Shown here: positions 14,705 to 27,845 of the stretch, one piece after another
Numbering within the stretch: the stretch's first letter is position 1
Layout: each line of letters opens with the position of its first letter
The notes under the pieces: generated by a model
Told to the model about the DNA's origin: nothing
The model's input: the letters and a program-made list of their open reading frames with translations, nothing else
Database searches by the model: none
Origin: Strigops habroptila
Taxonomy: Eukaryota > Chordata > Aves > Psittaciformes > Psittacidae
Length of the DNA stretch: 64,000 nt
Assembly: GCF_004027225.2 (NCBI RefSeq)
Contig: NC_044278.2
Coordinates: 4,216,001 to 4,280,000 of the forward strand
Direction: 5' to 3'
Program-made: the position numbers and the translations under genes

Positions 14705-16467
14705 GAAAGCTGTATTTTCTGTTCTCTATGGACAGCAAGATTCTGAAAAGATTTAAAATCTTATGGAATCTTATAATGGCAGATATAATTTGCCTTTTGC
14801 ATTGAGTCTCTAGTCCTCCGTCACAATTTCCACTCAATGCTCTTAGCTCACGCTATAGTAACCATGTTCAAGTATTCAGAGACCCAGAAAGACTGCCCTT
14901 TCTGCAATTAAACATGTTAAGTACTTTCTTGATGTATTCAACCGAACTAAAAAAATGTTAGCTTCTTCTAAAGATGTTTGCACGGTAGTAGTCTCTTGGA
15001 AGTATGACAGGAATGGTAAAAATAAGAAAAAAGTTATGGTAATAACTTGATAATTGGGGTCTTTCTGTTATTTCTAATAACTGAGGTAGAGAGTCTGATG
15101 TCAAATAAGGGCTCCAACTATGGAAACACTGAGAACCTAGATATTCTTGTGATTTTACTTAAATATGTTGTCAATATCATAGATTTGGTAATTGTATCTG
15201 TTAAAGAAATAACATCAACTCTGGCAGCAGGCAGGCAACTGTTTAATGTGCATATGGGGAAATGAGACAGTGAATTCACTACAGCATAGTCTCTCTGCAA
15301 CTCTGGGTTCCTTTCTGTTGTGTAGGCAGTGTGTCTGATGGGGAACTGAGGCAGTAAATACAACATGCTGATACAATGCTTAACCAGAGATTAAATGGAA
15401 ACCTCAAACTCTAACGCTTGTGTTTGTTCGAAACATCCTATTCCATGATGGTTGCTGTTACACACATTAGTTCCTAAAAGTCCATTGTTTGATAGAAACA
15501 GTTCGATGTTTTACAGACATTCAGCACTAGTAAAGGGAAAATTTTAGAAGTCGGAGGTATTCTGTACTTCAAAATCATATCATTTCCATGGGGAAAGAAA
15601 GCCTTAGATGGATCTGTGTGGTGACTGTGTGCATCCCTGCCAACCTCTCAGTAAGAAGAAATAGTGCACTTTTGGTGTGAATCTTCTGATTTTCCCTACC
15701 CCTACTCCACTTTGGTTTGCATTGACCTGCATTCCTCTTGCATGAAATCGAATTGGAATACCTTCTGAACTGCATCTAATGTGCGGCGGGCACTAATATG
15801 TACAGAAATATCTAATCAAGATAACGAGCCACCCCGCCTTCCAGCACATACTGAGGTGGTGGTCACTGGTAGAAAGCTCTTAGAATTATCAAGGACTTGT
15901 GCTATGCCAACTCATCCTTGGTGCCATATACAGTTAGGTAGGATCTGCACTTTGTCTGTTGTCTTCTGCTTGCCTCTCAGTTCCTTGCTGGCCTCCACAC
16001 ACATTATGTTTGGCTTTCTCAGGAACACAGAGGGATTTTTTTTTTTGTTTGTTTGTTTCTGCTATTTTGCCTACCTATCTCTGTTTTGCTGTGGGGGTTC
16101 CTTTCCCAGACTGATTTTTGGCCTAAGTCTAAAGCTGTATGCCTTCTCAGCATTCATTTTCTCTGAGGTAGGTGGTTAGCAGCTTGGTATATAAGGTGTT
16201 TATTGGTGTCCTGTCATGAGGGTGTCAAGGCACAGTTCCAGTCTGAAGATTTGCCTTTAGAAGAGAATCGACTGCTTGTTTATTATGCGATATTTGCCAC
16301 AATGCAAGAGAGGTAAACGTAAAATTGCACTCCTTTATCCAACACCGTCTACTCCTTGACATTCTGCATTTTCCTAGTCTATAATAATGACATGGTTATC
16401 AATTGACCTGAATATGTGTATCTGGCTGGGTGTCTGACTCCATATATATTAAGATCCATCTTAAAAT

Positions 16468-16498
16468 ACACACACCCACACACACATATATATATGTA
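16468..16498. repeat. CA/TA microsatellite
   Basis: Compound dinucleotide array: ACACAC with two interruptions, then (AT)n. Confidence 0.8.
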
Positions 16499-16717
16499 TC
16501 TTGTTTCGCTCCCTTTTCCTACCCAAAATATTGTTTCGGAGTCTCATTATTCAGATGAATAGGAAATATGTTTTAATTTCTGATCTAAACTTGATATCAC
16601 CAAATCTATGCCTCTACCTCTTGTCCTAGTCCTTCACCAGTGCTACATTAAATCTGTTGTATTTGCTGGCTGCAAGCCTACCCACTCTGATATATGCTGG
16701 CTAATTAGAGAGTCATT

Positions 16718-16905
16718 GCAGTGGAAAGGCATCTCAAGAGATCTGGCTCAACTCTTTGCTCAGAGCAGGGTCAACTAGCACAGGTACTCAGGGCCATGAC
16801 CACTCAGGTTGTAAATACCATCTTTCAGAGCTCCTTCACTTGGGTAACTCAGAGCCTGTTTCATCTCTTAGTAGACTCAAGTTCTTTTCCTCAGTTGTTT
16901 TCAGA
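16718..16905 (-). mobile_element. CR1 LINE 3' fragment, antisense
   Basis: Reads on the + strand as the reverse complement of the CR1 3' region: 'ctcagagcagggtcaactag', 'actcagggccatgaccactc', 'aggttgtaaataccatcttt'. It is strongly diverged, so the insertion is old. Both ends are approximate. Confidence 0.72.
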
Positions 16906-18478
16906 CAGTAAAATCCCATTTTAGGTTAGATGTTTTCATCAGACCCTGGGCGCATGTGCCTTAGAATCTGTAGCACTCAGTTTCATCATGTTTTTCTTCT
17001 TCTAATCAAGCCTGATAGTGAAGTTTCCCCTAACAGAATTGTTCTTCCTGGAGAAAAATCTAGAAGATTCTGTTTCTTGGAGGAGAACAAAGGATGACTG
17101 TGATGGTGGGACTGGATGGAAGGGAAGCTGGGAAATGGGTGTGGAAGAGGCAGGAGAGGAGGTGCCTGTGGGTAAGATGGGTACTAAGTGGCTTGTATTT
17201 CTATGGTAAATTCTAATAGTCTGCTTGCTCATTGGTGTTATGCACCTCTGTTCAAGCCTTTGATGATGGGTCTCTGGTGTTACAGTAGTGCCTAAGCCTA
17301 TGTGTAATCCTATCTGTGCCAAAATTACTGGTGTAGCTAAGAGGGGTCCTGCAGCTGGCTGTCTGGCCTTGGGTGAACTGCATTAGTGGCCCTTTTACCT
17401 GGTGGCTTGTCTTTCAATGTTTCTTTAGAAGACAGTGGTGTAAGGAAATACTTATGCTTGTATGATCTCTGCTATAGCCATTGCAGTGTCGTTTTTACAT
17501 TGTCACAACTGTTTTTGAAAATAATCACGTATTCAGTCAATTTTGTACATTCTCTGTACATGACGATTATATCTCCCTCTTTTGTCAAATATACTTTATT
17601 GTTATATTGCTGGAGCTCAGGATGTTAGGGTTTGTTTGAACCGAAGTCGTCTTCTGTTCAAAATACAAAGCTGACTGATACGTTAAACAAAAGCCCTGCT
17701 TCCCTCATGCCTTCCCCGTATTACTGTGTAAAAAAACTTTAGCGGTTCTTGCCAGCCCTTTGGTCTTGAATTCATCATTTTCCCTTCTAGCTCTCTCCAT
17801 TAGCATTCTTGTGTTTTGTTTCCCTCTTCTCCTTTCATATTGTTTTTTGAACATTTCTCCTTGTGTTTGTATGGGGATGCTTGGAAACGCTCAAGTAGTT
17901 TAAGATCCTCTGGGAACATCAAGAATGCTCTTCTTCCAAGGCTCAGCTGAAATCTTCCTGTCTGAGCTTCAGCTTCCTCATACAGCTGTATTTTTTCCCG
18001 GGTTGTCTGGCAGATGCAGGTCAGTAAATGATCTCTTGCCTGCTGTGATGCACATTTACTTTCCTGATTGTCTTATAAATATTTTCTTCAAGAGACCTAT
18101 AGTTGTTAGGGCAGAGAGAGATTGCTGTATTTTGAACAGGTTTTGCATTAAGCATCTTAATAGGTTTGGTGTTCCTTTGTTTAAGTCAAAGAAATGCCTT
18201 TGCAGTGGGTTTGGATGGCAAATTTTGCCTGGAAACTGTTGCTAAGTAAAACTTGCTTTTGTTGCTGAATGATTTGGTTGGAGTACTAGTAAGAAAACAC
18301 GAAGCAGAATCATAGCTGTGGAGGCAAGCAAGCTGGGAATGGCAGTCTGAAAGTAGTATGGTCTTGTGTGAAGAAACACATATGGAAGCTCAAGGGTAAC
18401 TTCATCATAAAACTGCCTAGGTTCATTATTAAATTCTTTTTTCTTTTTTGCAGCTTTTGCTGTTTATGTGGCATTATT

Positions 18479-18513
18479 GGGTGTGGGGTTTTGTTGTTTG
18501 GTTTGGTTTTCAG
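18479..18513. repeat. T/G-rich low-complexity tract
   Basis: TTTGG and TTG units in an otherwise ordinary stretch. Confidence 0.7.
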
Positions 18514-19316
18514 TAATCCTTCCCTACCAACTATCTTAGTCAAGCTCGTGTTTCTTTGCTTTTCAAAGAAAACATCCTGATAATTTGACAGAAAAGTGAC
18601 AGCCACAGGTGTCTGTGGAATTGTGAGTAAAAGGCACAACTTGAAGCTATACATAAAGCATAAAAACTGCCATGACATATAACAGGGCAGAAGAATAATT
18701 GACATGTCTAGCATAAAAGCATGATACAAAGGTATAGATCATCTGCAGATTATTTTATTCAGCTAACAAGAGGAAAAGAACACGGAGTGAATATAGAAGC
18801 ATTTGTTAAAAGGACAGCTTTGAAAAAGACTTTCTTTAACTGCCAAGAACAGAAAATCACATGAATACCTCGAAGTAGCAGTGACAAGTGCACTATAGGT
18901 GACTTGCTAAAGCAGAGATTCAGCTTTAAGGAGCTTCTGAGGTGACTGCCTTGACAATACTTGATACTGGAACTTTCTCATCTGTTACCTTTGTTATGTG
19001 GAAACTGAATCTGATTAGCTTCCCTGCCCACTGATGCTAGCTCCACTTGCCTAACTCCCAACTGATCCTGAAGATTGCCAGGTGAGAAAGTATGTAACTG
19101 CCTTCCTCAAGAGGCAGCAGCTCCTTGAGCGTAAAGAATTCACACACACGAATTCTTGAACATTCAATGAGTCTTTCCAAAGCATTCCTTCTTCTCCTTC
19201 CCTGTGCTAGGTTCACAGTGGTTTACAGCAAGCCTGGGACTGTGCTAGCCCACTTCAGGATGGCAAAGAGAGGAAATCTTCGGGAGGGATTGCAAAGACA
19301 TCCTGGTCCCCTTCAC

Positions 19317-19356
19317 TCAGAATGAGGTAAAGCAGAGCCACCAGAATGAGGTAAAA
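19317..19356. repeat. Short direct repeat
   Basis: CAGAATGAGGTAAA occurs twice about 25 bases apart, at roughly 19318 and 19343. Confidence 0.7.
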
Positions 19357-19729
19357 CTCTGCCACGGTTGGGTAGCCAAAAACATATAACCTAGCTGTCT
19401 TTTCCCAACCCATCTTCTCCTTCACATTTGTTTCTTAGATATTTGGAGGTAGAGTGCCATTGATACTGAGGTTCATGTCCAGTGGAAGTACATGAGACTG
19501 GGGATTCAGTGATGTTGTCCTGTTTGTCTTTCAGCTTATAAAGGTGTTAATTCCTGAGTTGTATTCCTTACATGTGATAGAGAAAGAAAGCTTGTTAAGA
19601 TAGCATTTACGTGTTCTATATGCAGGCCATACAGACTGATGCAGTCACATTTCTAGAAGTGAAGGAAATACAAAACCCATAGATTTGAGGATTTTAAGAT
19701 GTTGGTAGGAACAGACAGAAAGTAGCCTG

Positions 19730-19762
19730 TTGTTTGGGTTTGGTTTTGGTTGTTGTTTTTTT
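19730..19762. repeat. T/G-rich low-complexity tract
   Basis: GGGTTTGG and GTTG units followed by a T run. Confidence 0.7.
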
Positions 19763-21399
19763 TCCTAGCAAAACTAAAGCTTCAAATTCAGAGTTCTCTG
19801 TGCACGTGTGTGGGTGCAAGGAGCTTCTCCCGTGTGACCCACTGAAACAGGCTACAATCTCTTGACATTTTAGGGATGCAACATAGTATTAGCCAGTCCA
19901 TCCTTCTTCCTTCTGCTGTCCATTCCTTATTTTTTCCAATAGTCCCTCAGACCCATCAAATGGTTGCAGTCCATCCTTTTTCCTAGTTTTCTGGAATGTC
20001 GTATGACCCTACTGAATTACCAAGGAAACAGGTTTTTTAATGCAGGCAACTCTGTCCTTGCTTATGAGCATATTTCACAAGAAGGTAGAAGGGCAATGCC
20101 TCAACTCTATAGCTAGCAGGAGACTGTGCAGCAATAAAAGGCAAAGGAGTACAGCATGTCTCACAGAACTATGAGTACATGGCTCAGCAGCTTTTCTTAT
20201 GAGACAAAAAAGTCCTTGGCTATAGCAAGTAGCGGCAGCCTTCGAAGCTGCATAGCATGATTATTTTCATCCTTCTCAGTTGTCCCAGCCCCCACCCCAG
20301 CACACAATATATTTTATTTGACACTCTAAGGGAGAAGATACTCAGAAAAGTCTCACATTTTTTCCTCTTCAGAGTATTTAAGTCCTCAGTGATGTTCTTT
20401 AGAATATTCTTATTAAAATAGAATATTGTTTAAGTGCAGAGAAGTATGCAACATAGTCAATTCAGCATCTTAGCCAGAATATATGTTTCAAAGCCTCTGT
20501 ATAGAGAAAGAAATAGAAGAGTGAAACCAAGAGGGAGACAGAGCTGTTACAATCTACAATACAAAGCAGTAAGAATAATTCTTACCACACGAGTACAAGA
20601 GAATGATGTTTAGATATCATTCAGCCTACTTAGGATGTTTGACATGTTATTTGAAGCAAAAAACATCCCTAGCAAAAAAAATAATGGTTTTATAATCTGT
20701 GTTATAAAGAGCCTACTGTTAACATCAGACTGGACTGAAGCTTTTTTTTTTTTCAGAGATACCAACCCTAATGCAAGAAATCCCAAAGCACTTAAGAAAC
20801 TAAAGGTATTATACTAGAAAAACATTTTCTTATTCAGAAGACTTTGTAGTAAATAAGACAAGGGAAGACATGTGAGAAGGCTAAAATTCTCAGTAGCTGC
20901 TTTGCGCGCAACTAATTTATATCCTGCCAAGAGGAAAGACATTGTGGAAAAGGTCTAAAGTCTATGTCTAAAGGTCTATGTCTAACTGAAGTTGGTATAG
21001 GAATACCTAGAGCTAAGCTTCCATGGTATTTCCTTGCATTCTAGCATTTCATGACTTGTGTGTCTGTCTTTGTGACCATAATGATCTTATAATGTTATTG
21101 TGATTGTATTTACTTTTCCTTCCCCCAGTGGAAGTAGAGCACTCTGGAGAGCACTAACTCTATATTTTACCTAAGGATAAACAGACTATGGGTCTTGACC
21201 AGTAATACAACTATTGATGGTCTAGCCAAGTAAGTAACTGTGTAAATCCTGGCTCCTGATGCTAGTTGGGTTCCTTTGCTCTGTGCATCACCTCTGACAG
21301 AACTAAATCACATGCCAAGGAGCACAGATCAGCATGACAGAGCAGCGGCTTAGTTTTTTCACTTGTTCATGTTTAATTAATGTTACTCTTTTTTGATCT

Positions 21400-21660
21400 C
21401 TTTCTCTGCTAAAATGTGTGACATGACATTAAAAATGAGTGAGTTGATTTAAACCGATCCTAATTTGGTGGATTTTGTTTCAGTGATATATTCACTTAAG
21501 ATATTGACCAAGTGTTAGTACAGCACTTACAATTTTGTTCTAGTGCTGAAAGTGGAAGCATATTTCAGCAGCAGGGTATTAGTGAGATTGTTAATTGATA
21601 TTTGCATTTAATGAACTCACTAATAGAACTGCATTAAGTATAAATACAATTTAGAGATGG
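21400..21660. promoter_or_regulatory. Candidate conserved non-coding block with octamer
   Basis: A repeat-free AT-rich block containing a perfect octamer ATTTGCAT at 21600-21607, flanked by TTAATTGAT and TTTAATGAA homeodomain-type motifs. It has the look of a developmental enhancer, but conservation cannot be tested here. It lies about 33 kb upstream of POU1F1. Confidence 0.2.
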
Positions 21661-22201
21661 TGAAAAAAAATCAGATGCCTGTGGAATAGTTAATTTGGCA
21701 GGAATTGTTGTTAGCAAGGCCATGTGCTAGCAAGGCCAACAGTGGCTTGTTTTTTGGGTTTGTTTTTAATTTTTTTCCAAGAATCTGAGTTGTCCTGGAA
21801 ACATGCAGAGGTTTTGATTTTGTTTTCAGTAGCTTGGATTGTATCTCCTATGATGTAGATCACATGAGAAATCCAGAGGCCAAGGTTAATGTGCAGGGCT
21901 TTGTATAATATAACAAATTAAACCTTCAGAATGATATTGCCTTTTATTCTCAAGAAAATACCAGGCTAAAAAAATGCTATCAGTCCCACAAAATTCTTTA
22001 CATGGTATCTGTTTCAACTGCTGCCTGTGTCGTGACAGGAACATGGCACACATGAATCATTTATTGCTATAATCTGGGTTGATTTGGGGTCATTTCAGAA
22101 TAAAGGTGGGGGTAGCTGGTTTTGTCTGGGGAGGTTTGTGGCTTTTTTTTTACCAGTCCAAAGACACAAATAAATTGTGAGCTTCTATGCTTGAATTTGA
22201 G

Positions 22202-22257
22202 CAAAAAAAAACCCAAACAAACAAAAAAAAAAAAAAACCAAAAACAAAAAAAAACCA
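22202..22257. repeat. A/C-rich low-complexity tract
   Basis: AAAAC-type units with long A runs. T-rich and G/T-rich sequence lies about 60-120 bases upstream. Confidence 0.85.
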
Positions 22258-23317
22258 GCCTGTGAAAAGGCTAATTCTGAATTTTATAATGAAATACGTA
22301 ATTCATAATTTTCACTGTTGCTGATTTGCAGCATAAATAGGAGTAATTAAATGAAAATAGGAGTAATCAGAATGCTGTGCAACTCACCAAGCAGTCCACA
22401 TGTGAAGTTTGTTTTTTCTATTAAAAATAGGGGTGTGAAATGTTTCTAGAAGCATGAATTTTGAAAGGTTTATATTTCCCTAGTAAATAAACAGAAGTAA
22501 ACCAAGAAATATTCTAAGAGAAATGGTCTGCATTCTTTCAGTTGTGCATTGCTGTCTTAGGCATGTTGTAATTTTGTAGATCAAGGTATGTTAAGAGATT
22601 GGGGAGAGTTTTCTGACAATTTAAGGCACAAATTCTATAAAGACTTTCATTTCTTGTATTTTGCTATGAAACTACCCGCACCAGTCAACTATTAATAGAA
22701 TATACATCTTTATACAGATTCTGAACCTACATTCCAGAGGGACAGTTTGACTGAATAGCTGAAAAAAATTATACCATGAAAGCAGGGGCGGAAGCAGTGA
22801 CATGGATGACCTTGCTAATGCAATACAATAAACAGAATTGTTATAAGACAGTCCTTGCCTGCTGCTGATGTTATTTACAGTAACATCCAGAGAGACAGAA
22901 GCTGTGATTTGTGCCTCCTTTTACAGAGCATTTTACTGACCTACAATCTAGGTATGTAGTTGAGGAAAATGTTAGCAGACATAAAAGCAGCATGTTCAGT
23001 TCGCTCCTTCTACAGAACAATTGCTATGTAAGTATAACTGATTTTAAAGTCTTTAGCCAACTTCATTTCTCATTTCCACATCCAAAGTGCATTTAGTTTA
23101 ACCTGTCCCCTCAAAAGAAATAATCTGCTTACTTAAGGACAAGGTTACAATTTTGCCAGTCAAGTTGGGATCTGTAGATGACTTCCCATTCTGGCCTTGG
23201 TCACGACACCTGACATTTACTTGTCGGGTCTCAGTGAGCTAATGAACGTTATGGTCTCCTGCTTCCTACAGTAATAAATTTTCACTCTCTCAGCTTCAGC
23301 CAATCTCCGTTTTGTCC

Positions 23318-23385
23318 ATTATGTTGGTAGGTGTCCTAATGAGCATAGAAAGTTTGTCCATAGAGTTGGTAGGTGACCATAGAAA
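23318..23385. repeat. Imperfect direct repeat
   Basis: GTTGGTAGGTG followed by CATAGAAAG occurs twice, with the second copy missing a few internal bases. Confidence 0.6.
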
Positions 23386-26172
23386 GAGTTGAAACAATGA
23401 TGCTACTTGACCTATTAGTCTTTTTCACATCTATTTAACCTGGCAGGATTAAAAAAAAAAAAAGGCACTTCCTAATTGTCTTTGCTGACTGTTTCCAGTG
23501 TAACCCAAAAGGCAGTGATTACTAGCTGTTTTTCTTAAGAGCTCTGATGTATAAAGCCCACAACAGCTCTCTCCTGTCACTCAATGCAGCTTATTAGTCA
23601 CAGGCAGCTCTTGAGTGAAATGCTTTGTCCAGCCTCATTAAAAATGTCTTGAGAGGGCTAGGAAGAGGTGTGTGTGTGTGTCTTTCTGTTGATGTCTGGG
23701 TTAAGGAGAACATGTGCTGCCATTTCAAGGGAGATAGCAAACCTGCTTCAGTGCAGGTTCTGAGACCACAGGCAATTAAAAAAGTATGTAAAGGAAAAAT
23801 TTCTGTTTCTACATGTCTCCATCCTGAGAGTTTGTCACTTGCGCGCTATACAATGAACAGAAGGCAGCCTCAGCTTAAACAGACATGAAGAGCTCATTGG
23901 AAATGGAAAACCACCATCTTTTGGCTTCCAGGTGGCAAGTGAAATAAAGTAGGAGACGTGTCTACAAAAAGTAATAGCCACAATCTGGACAAAGTTGTTT
24001 CTGTCCAAGCACCTGAATATTAAAAGCCTGGAAAGCAGGTATCACTTACCATAGATTGAGAAATGCAATCACTTCACTGTATTTGCTGCAGCTTGAATTC
24101 CAGGTTTCGCTAGGGCATGATATTACTTTTTTCTAATGTGTTACTTATTGCATAAAAATGAGAAGCACAGGCTTTGACAAGTTCATTTGCAAAAGACAGG
24201 ATATAGCAGTTTTGGATTAGAAAAGGAAAATGGTTAGGTATACCTTGATTGAAGCAGTTGAAATTTATGAGAGGGTTATTCAACTCCTATTTTTTTCCTG
24301 TTGCATAGTGTGGAGATAAGACTTCATGGTATTTCAAAGGCACTACTCTTCAGTGCAAAAGAATAAGTACTCTTTGACAAAGCATGTAGTCATCTCATAC
24401 TGTTCAGTGCTGCAGGACATGATTTTAGTGTGGGTGTTGTGTTTGGATTTGTGGGGTGGTTTTTATGGGAACACTTACATGCTTTTCTTGCTGGCTGTAA
24501 GGTACCATCATAAGACGATATGCATCAGCAACCTGAATTGTATGCTACCAGATATAAAAACTGCTTTTCTCGGAAAGGGTCTTCTTACATTCATATACAG
24601 TTTTTCATCATTGACTATACTGCTTATGCTTGAAATTAAGTTTATTGTGTGAGTGCAGAACACCTAGCCAAATAAGTAGTGTAATAGGAATTAGAGGCCA
24701 GGAGGTACCTTCTCCATCATCAGGAATAAAACTTTGTCTGAAAAGACTTTGACAAATAAGTCGCTTGAAAGTCTGGGTAATAATATGGAAGAAAAAGCAA
24801 TTAAGCATCTTGCAAAGACATTTGATGTTTCTAGTAAAGAACTCTTCACAGACTAGAAAGCTTGATTTGTTGTACTTCATGTACTTTTGAATTCTGTATT
24901 ACTTTCTGATTCGTTATATGTGACTTCAACAGAAAGTACACTATTGTTACAAAGTACAAGTAGGAGACTGTTTTGCTGTATTTTTGTGTTTGGCATTTTA
25001 AGCCATTTTTAGTTTTTGGGGAAAACACGAATGTGTGAATTGTGATCCACTAGAGAGAAGGAGCCTGCACTTTTAAGTCAAAGACTATGATTAATAGCTG
25101 GTGGTTTTCCTCTTGAATGGAATGCACACTTAGGCATCAGGAAAACACAGTTTTCATCTTGAGGAATTGCACCTGTGCTTGGAGTGTGGCACTTCTGCTC
25201 AACAGTGGACAGCTCAGAAAAAAAGATGCTTAAATTCAAAGATAGCTTTGCCACAAGCCAAAATTATAGAACCAAAACTTAGCATATAAATAATTACTGA
25301 AATGCCCAGCAATGTGCTGAGCATAGCTTTAGCAGAGAAGCAAATAGAAATCCAGTCCTCAAAACTGCCACCACCACCTCTCCTCCAGCATGCTAATGTG
25401 ACAAAAATCCTGTGGATAAGTCTGCTTTCTTCCTGAAGTGTTACTTTAAAATCACTAAAGAACAATCCTGGGCTGCTGGAGTCACCCCTCTGATGAGAAG
25501 GAAGCCTTGGATTGGCTTCCTGTCTCCCTGGAAACTGGGGGAGCAGTAAGGACAGAGAGCCAAGGGCTAAGGGTTGCCCTGCCTAAATGGGGTTTAGTAA
25601 CCCATCACCAGAATCCCTCAAAGGGAGACAGAAGCCAGCAAGGGTAATCTGCTCATCAAGAGAGCAGTGGAAGACTGAGTCTTGCATTTTTAATCTATGA
25701 GAATGGAAAATGGTATTTGTGCAACCTGTAATTCCAAAGCTCTAGGATGGAGAAGGTAATTGTACTTACTACATTTATTTATCTGTTTTTTATTACATTC
25801 CACACAGAAGGAGATTGCGGGCAGATTGCCAAAGCTGGTCATAACTTCAGTTGCTGATATTAAATCAGGGATTAATTCTAAGGTTGTATAGTATATTTTT
25901 TTTCTTTAAAGAGAATGAGAAGACTTATTTTCTTGCATCAACTGTTACAAACTTCTCTGCAGGATTATTTCTGCCTATAGACGATGTCCTTTTAGGAGAT
26001 GACCTGGCAGAAGAAGGCAACTAATACGGTGCTAAACAAATTTAGCAATCTGCATACCCAGAGCCTTGCAGTTTGAAAGCTGCAAGTGTGCTCAATATTG
26101 TACTTCTATGATTCTATGCTCAAAATTACAGGGTCTTCTACCTTGATTTACCAATTTTTAACAAGACAAAGG

Positions 26173-26264
26173 AAAAAAACCCCAAACCAAACCAACAACA
26201 AAACAACACCACCACAAAAAAAAAAAAAAACCCAACCCCCAAAAACCAAAAAAAACCCCACACC
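26173..26264. repeat. A/C-rich low-complexity tract
   Basis: About 90 bases of A and C only, including a 15-base A run. It produces spurious Lys/Pro/Thr-rich and, on the other strand, Phe/Gly/Val-rich reading frames. Confidence 0.88.
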
Positions 26265-27693
26265 ATTCTTTTTTCTTTTATAAAAATTACTAATTTGAGA
26301 AAATAAAGAAAATACATCTGATGTAAGTGGCTGCTGAAGAAAAATATAAAACAAAACAACAACGAAATTCACCTAATGTTTTCTCTGCATCTTCCGCAGA
26401 CATATATATATAGTTGAATGACAGTCATTCAAAAGGAAATCCTTGCAGTACTGAAGTTGACTATTTAGGAAAATTAATTTGCGTAACAGTGAAGGTAGTA
26501 AATTTGTTTAATTCTTTGTTTTGTTTCCTCATTGCTGCCTGTGTCCTGAGGTAAAGGTAAGAGCATTTCATCTGTATAAAATAGAAAACATAAATGGACT
26601 TGTAGACCTGTAGGCTTGTAGAAGAGGGAATTTGCCATATTGACATTAACAGCTCCCTTGAAAGAAGCTGAAGAACAAGTGAAATGCTAGAACAGTTCTT
26701 TCCTGAAAATAGCTAGCAAAGAAGTCAAGATAAATAATATTAAAGTAACGCTGATCCTCTGAGCATGATCGGATTGATTTTTCAGAGGCAGCTTGCTGTG
26801 TCAGTCAGCTGCTCCACCATGTTGCCATGGAGGAAGGGCATGGACAGAGTACAATAAAAAAAAAAGAGAAAATAATAATTCTGTTGACTTCCAGTGGTGT
26901 GAAACTATAGCAACTTTGAAACACAGTGTTGAGTGCAGGTTGTATTTATCTCTTCCACGTCCTGCCCTCTCCCTGTGGCGATGAGCAGAGGCCTAGAAAA
27001 AGAAAACAGCAGCAACTAAGCTCCTAAGAGATACATGGAGAGGCACTTTGAAGGCCTTCTCTTCTTACAGATAACCTGCTGCTGGGCTGGTAGCTTCATC
27101 TTCTTCATATAGACCTAGAGGATTTGCAGCATTTCAAAATCCAGCCTTACGCTGCCCCATGAAAATGCTTCTTGCGTGAGCACAGTGATTTGTGAAACTA
27201 CCGCTTCAATCTTTCTGATGTTTTTGAATACATAAGCTGAAATTTACATCTCATATGATGTAATGATATAGTTCAGGATATAGCTCACCCTCTGTTGTCG
27301 GTATCCTCCCTTTTGCTCCTTTGTAATATGAAGAAAAAAAATCATTTTGACAGTTAAAGTACCCTGAGTTTTTTCTGTAACAGATTTCAGTTTCCAGAGT
27401 GTAAAGAACAGATGCTCCTGTTGACTTGTGCCTTGAGTTCTGTTTGCTGGGGGAGAGGGGGAGGAGTACTTTGGCATTTTCCTAAAAACACTGTCAGAGT
27501 TCATCCCTTGTCAGTTTTCCCTCCTCCTGCAGGTTTCAGTAACACTGAGGAGTCTCACCCATGAGTTACCTCAGGGTTTTTTTCCCTGTATTCGTCATAT
27601 GGTTTTTGCTTATTAGCAGTAATTAAATATAAAATGATGAAAATAAGCTAGGAATAGGGAAGCATCCTGCCAGAAATCAATGAAGAAAGTAAA

Positions 27694-27720
27694 CTTTTTT
27701 CTTTTTTCTTTTTCTTTTTC
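27694..27720. repeat. Polypyrimidine (T5-6 C) tract
   Basis: Four T runs separated by single C. Confidence 0.8.
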
Positions 27721-27782
27721 GAAACAACACCACCTTGCTTTCAAAAGGCTCTTCCTCCAGGGACCTTAAAGCTCATCAAGTA

Positions 27783-27845
27783 CAAATATCTCCTTTCAGA
27801 GATGGAGTAAATGAAGGACAGAGGCATGGCCAAAATTCCTTCCAC
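27783..27845 (-). mobile_element. Possible ancient MIR-type SINE remnant
   Basis: 'cagagatggagtaaatgaag', 'gacagaggcatggccaaaat' and 'tccttccacagag' resemble the MIR tail around 'acagatgaggaaactgaggc' and 'ttgcccaaggtcacacag'. Weak evidence; it would need an alignment to the consensus. Confidence 0.2.

Larger units (their letters stand above)
13718..16717. other. Intergenic DNA
   Basis: Nothing gene-like seen. It contains the A/C-rich tract at 14625-14704, a T/TTTG run near 16038-16062 and a CA/TA microsatellite at 16468-16498. Confidence 0.65.

Noticed and set aside
18310..18729. 139-codon minus-strand frame
   Set aside because: It runs through a T/G low-complexity tract and has no homology I can recognise.
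26100..26120. ttctatgattctatg, which looks like the CR1 terminal repeat
   Set aside because: The sequence upstream shows no CR1 3' region, so it is probably chance or too short to call.
26086..26372. Lys/Pro/Thr-rich and Phe/Gly-rich frames on both strands
   Set aside because: Produced by the A/C-rich tract at 26173-26264.
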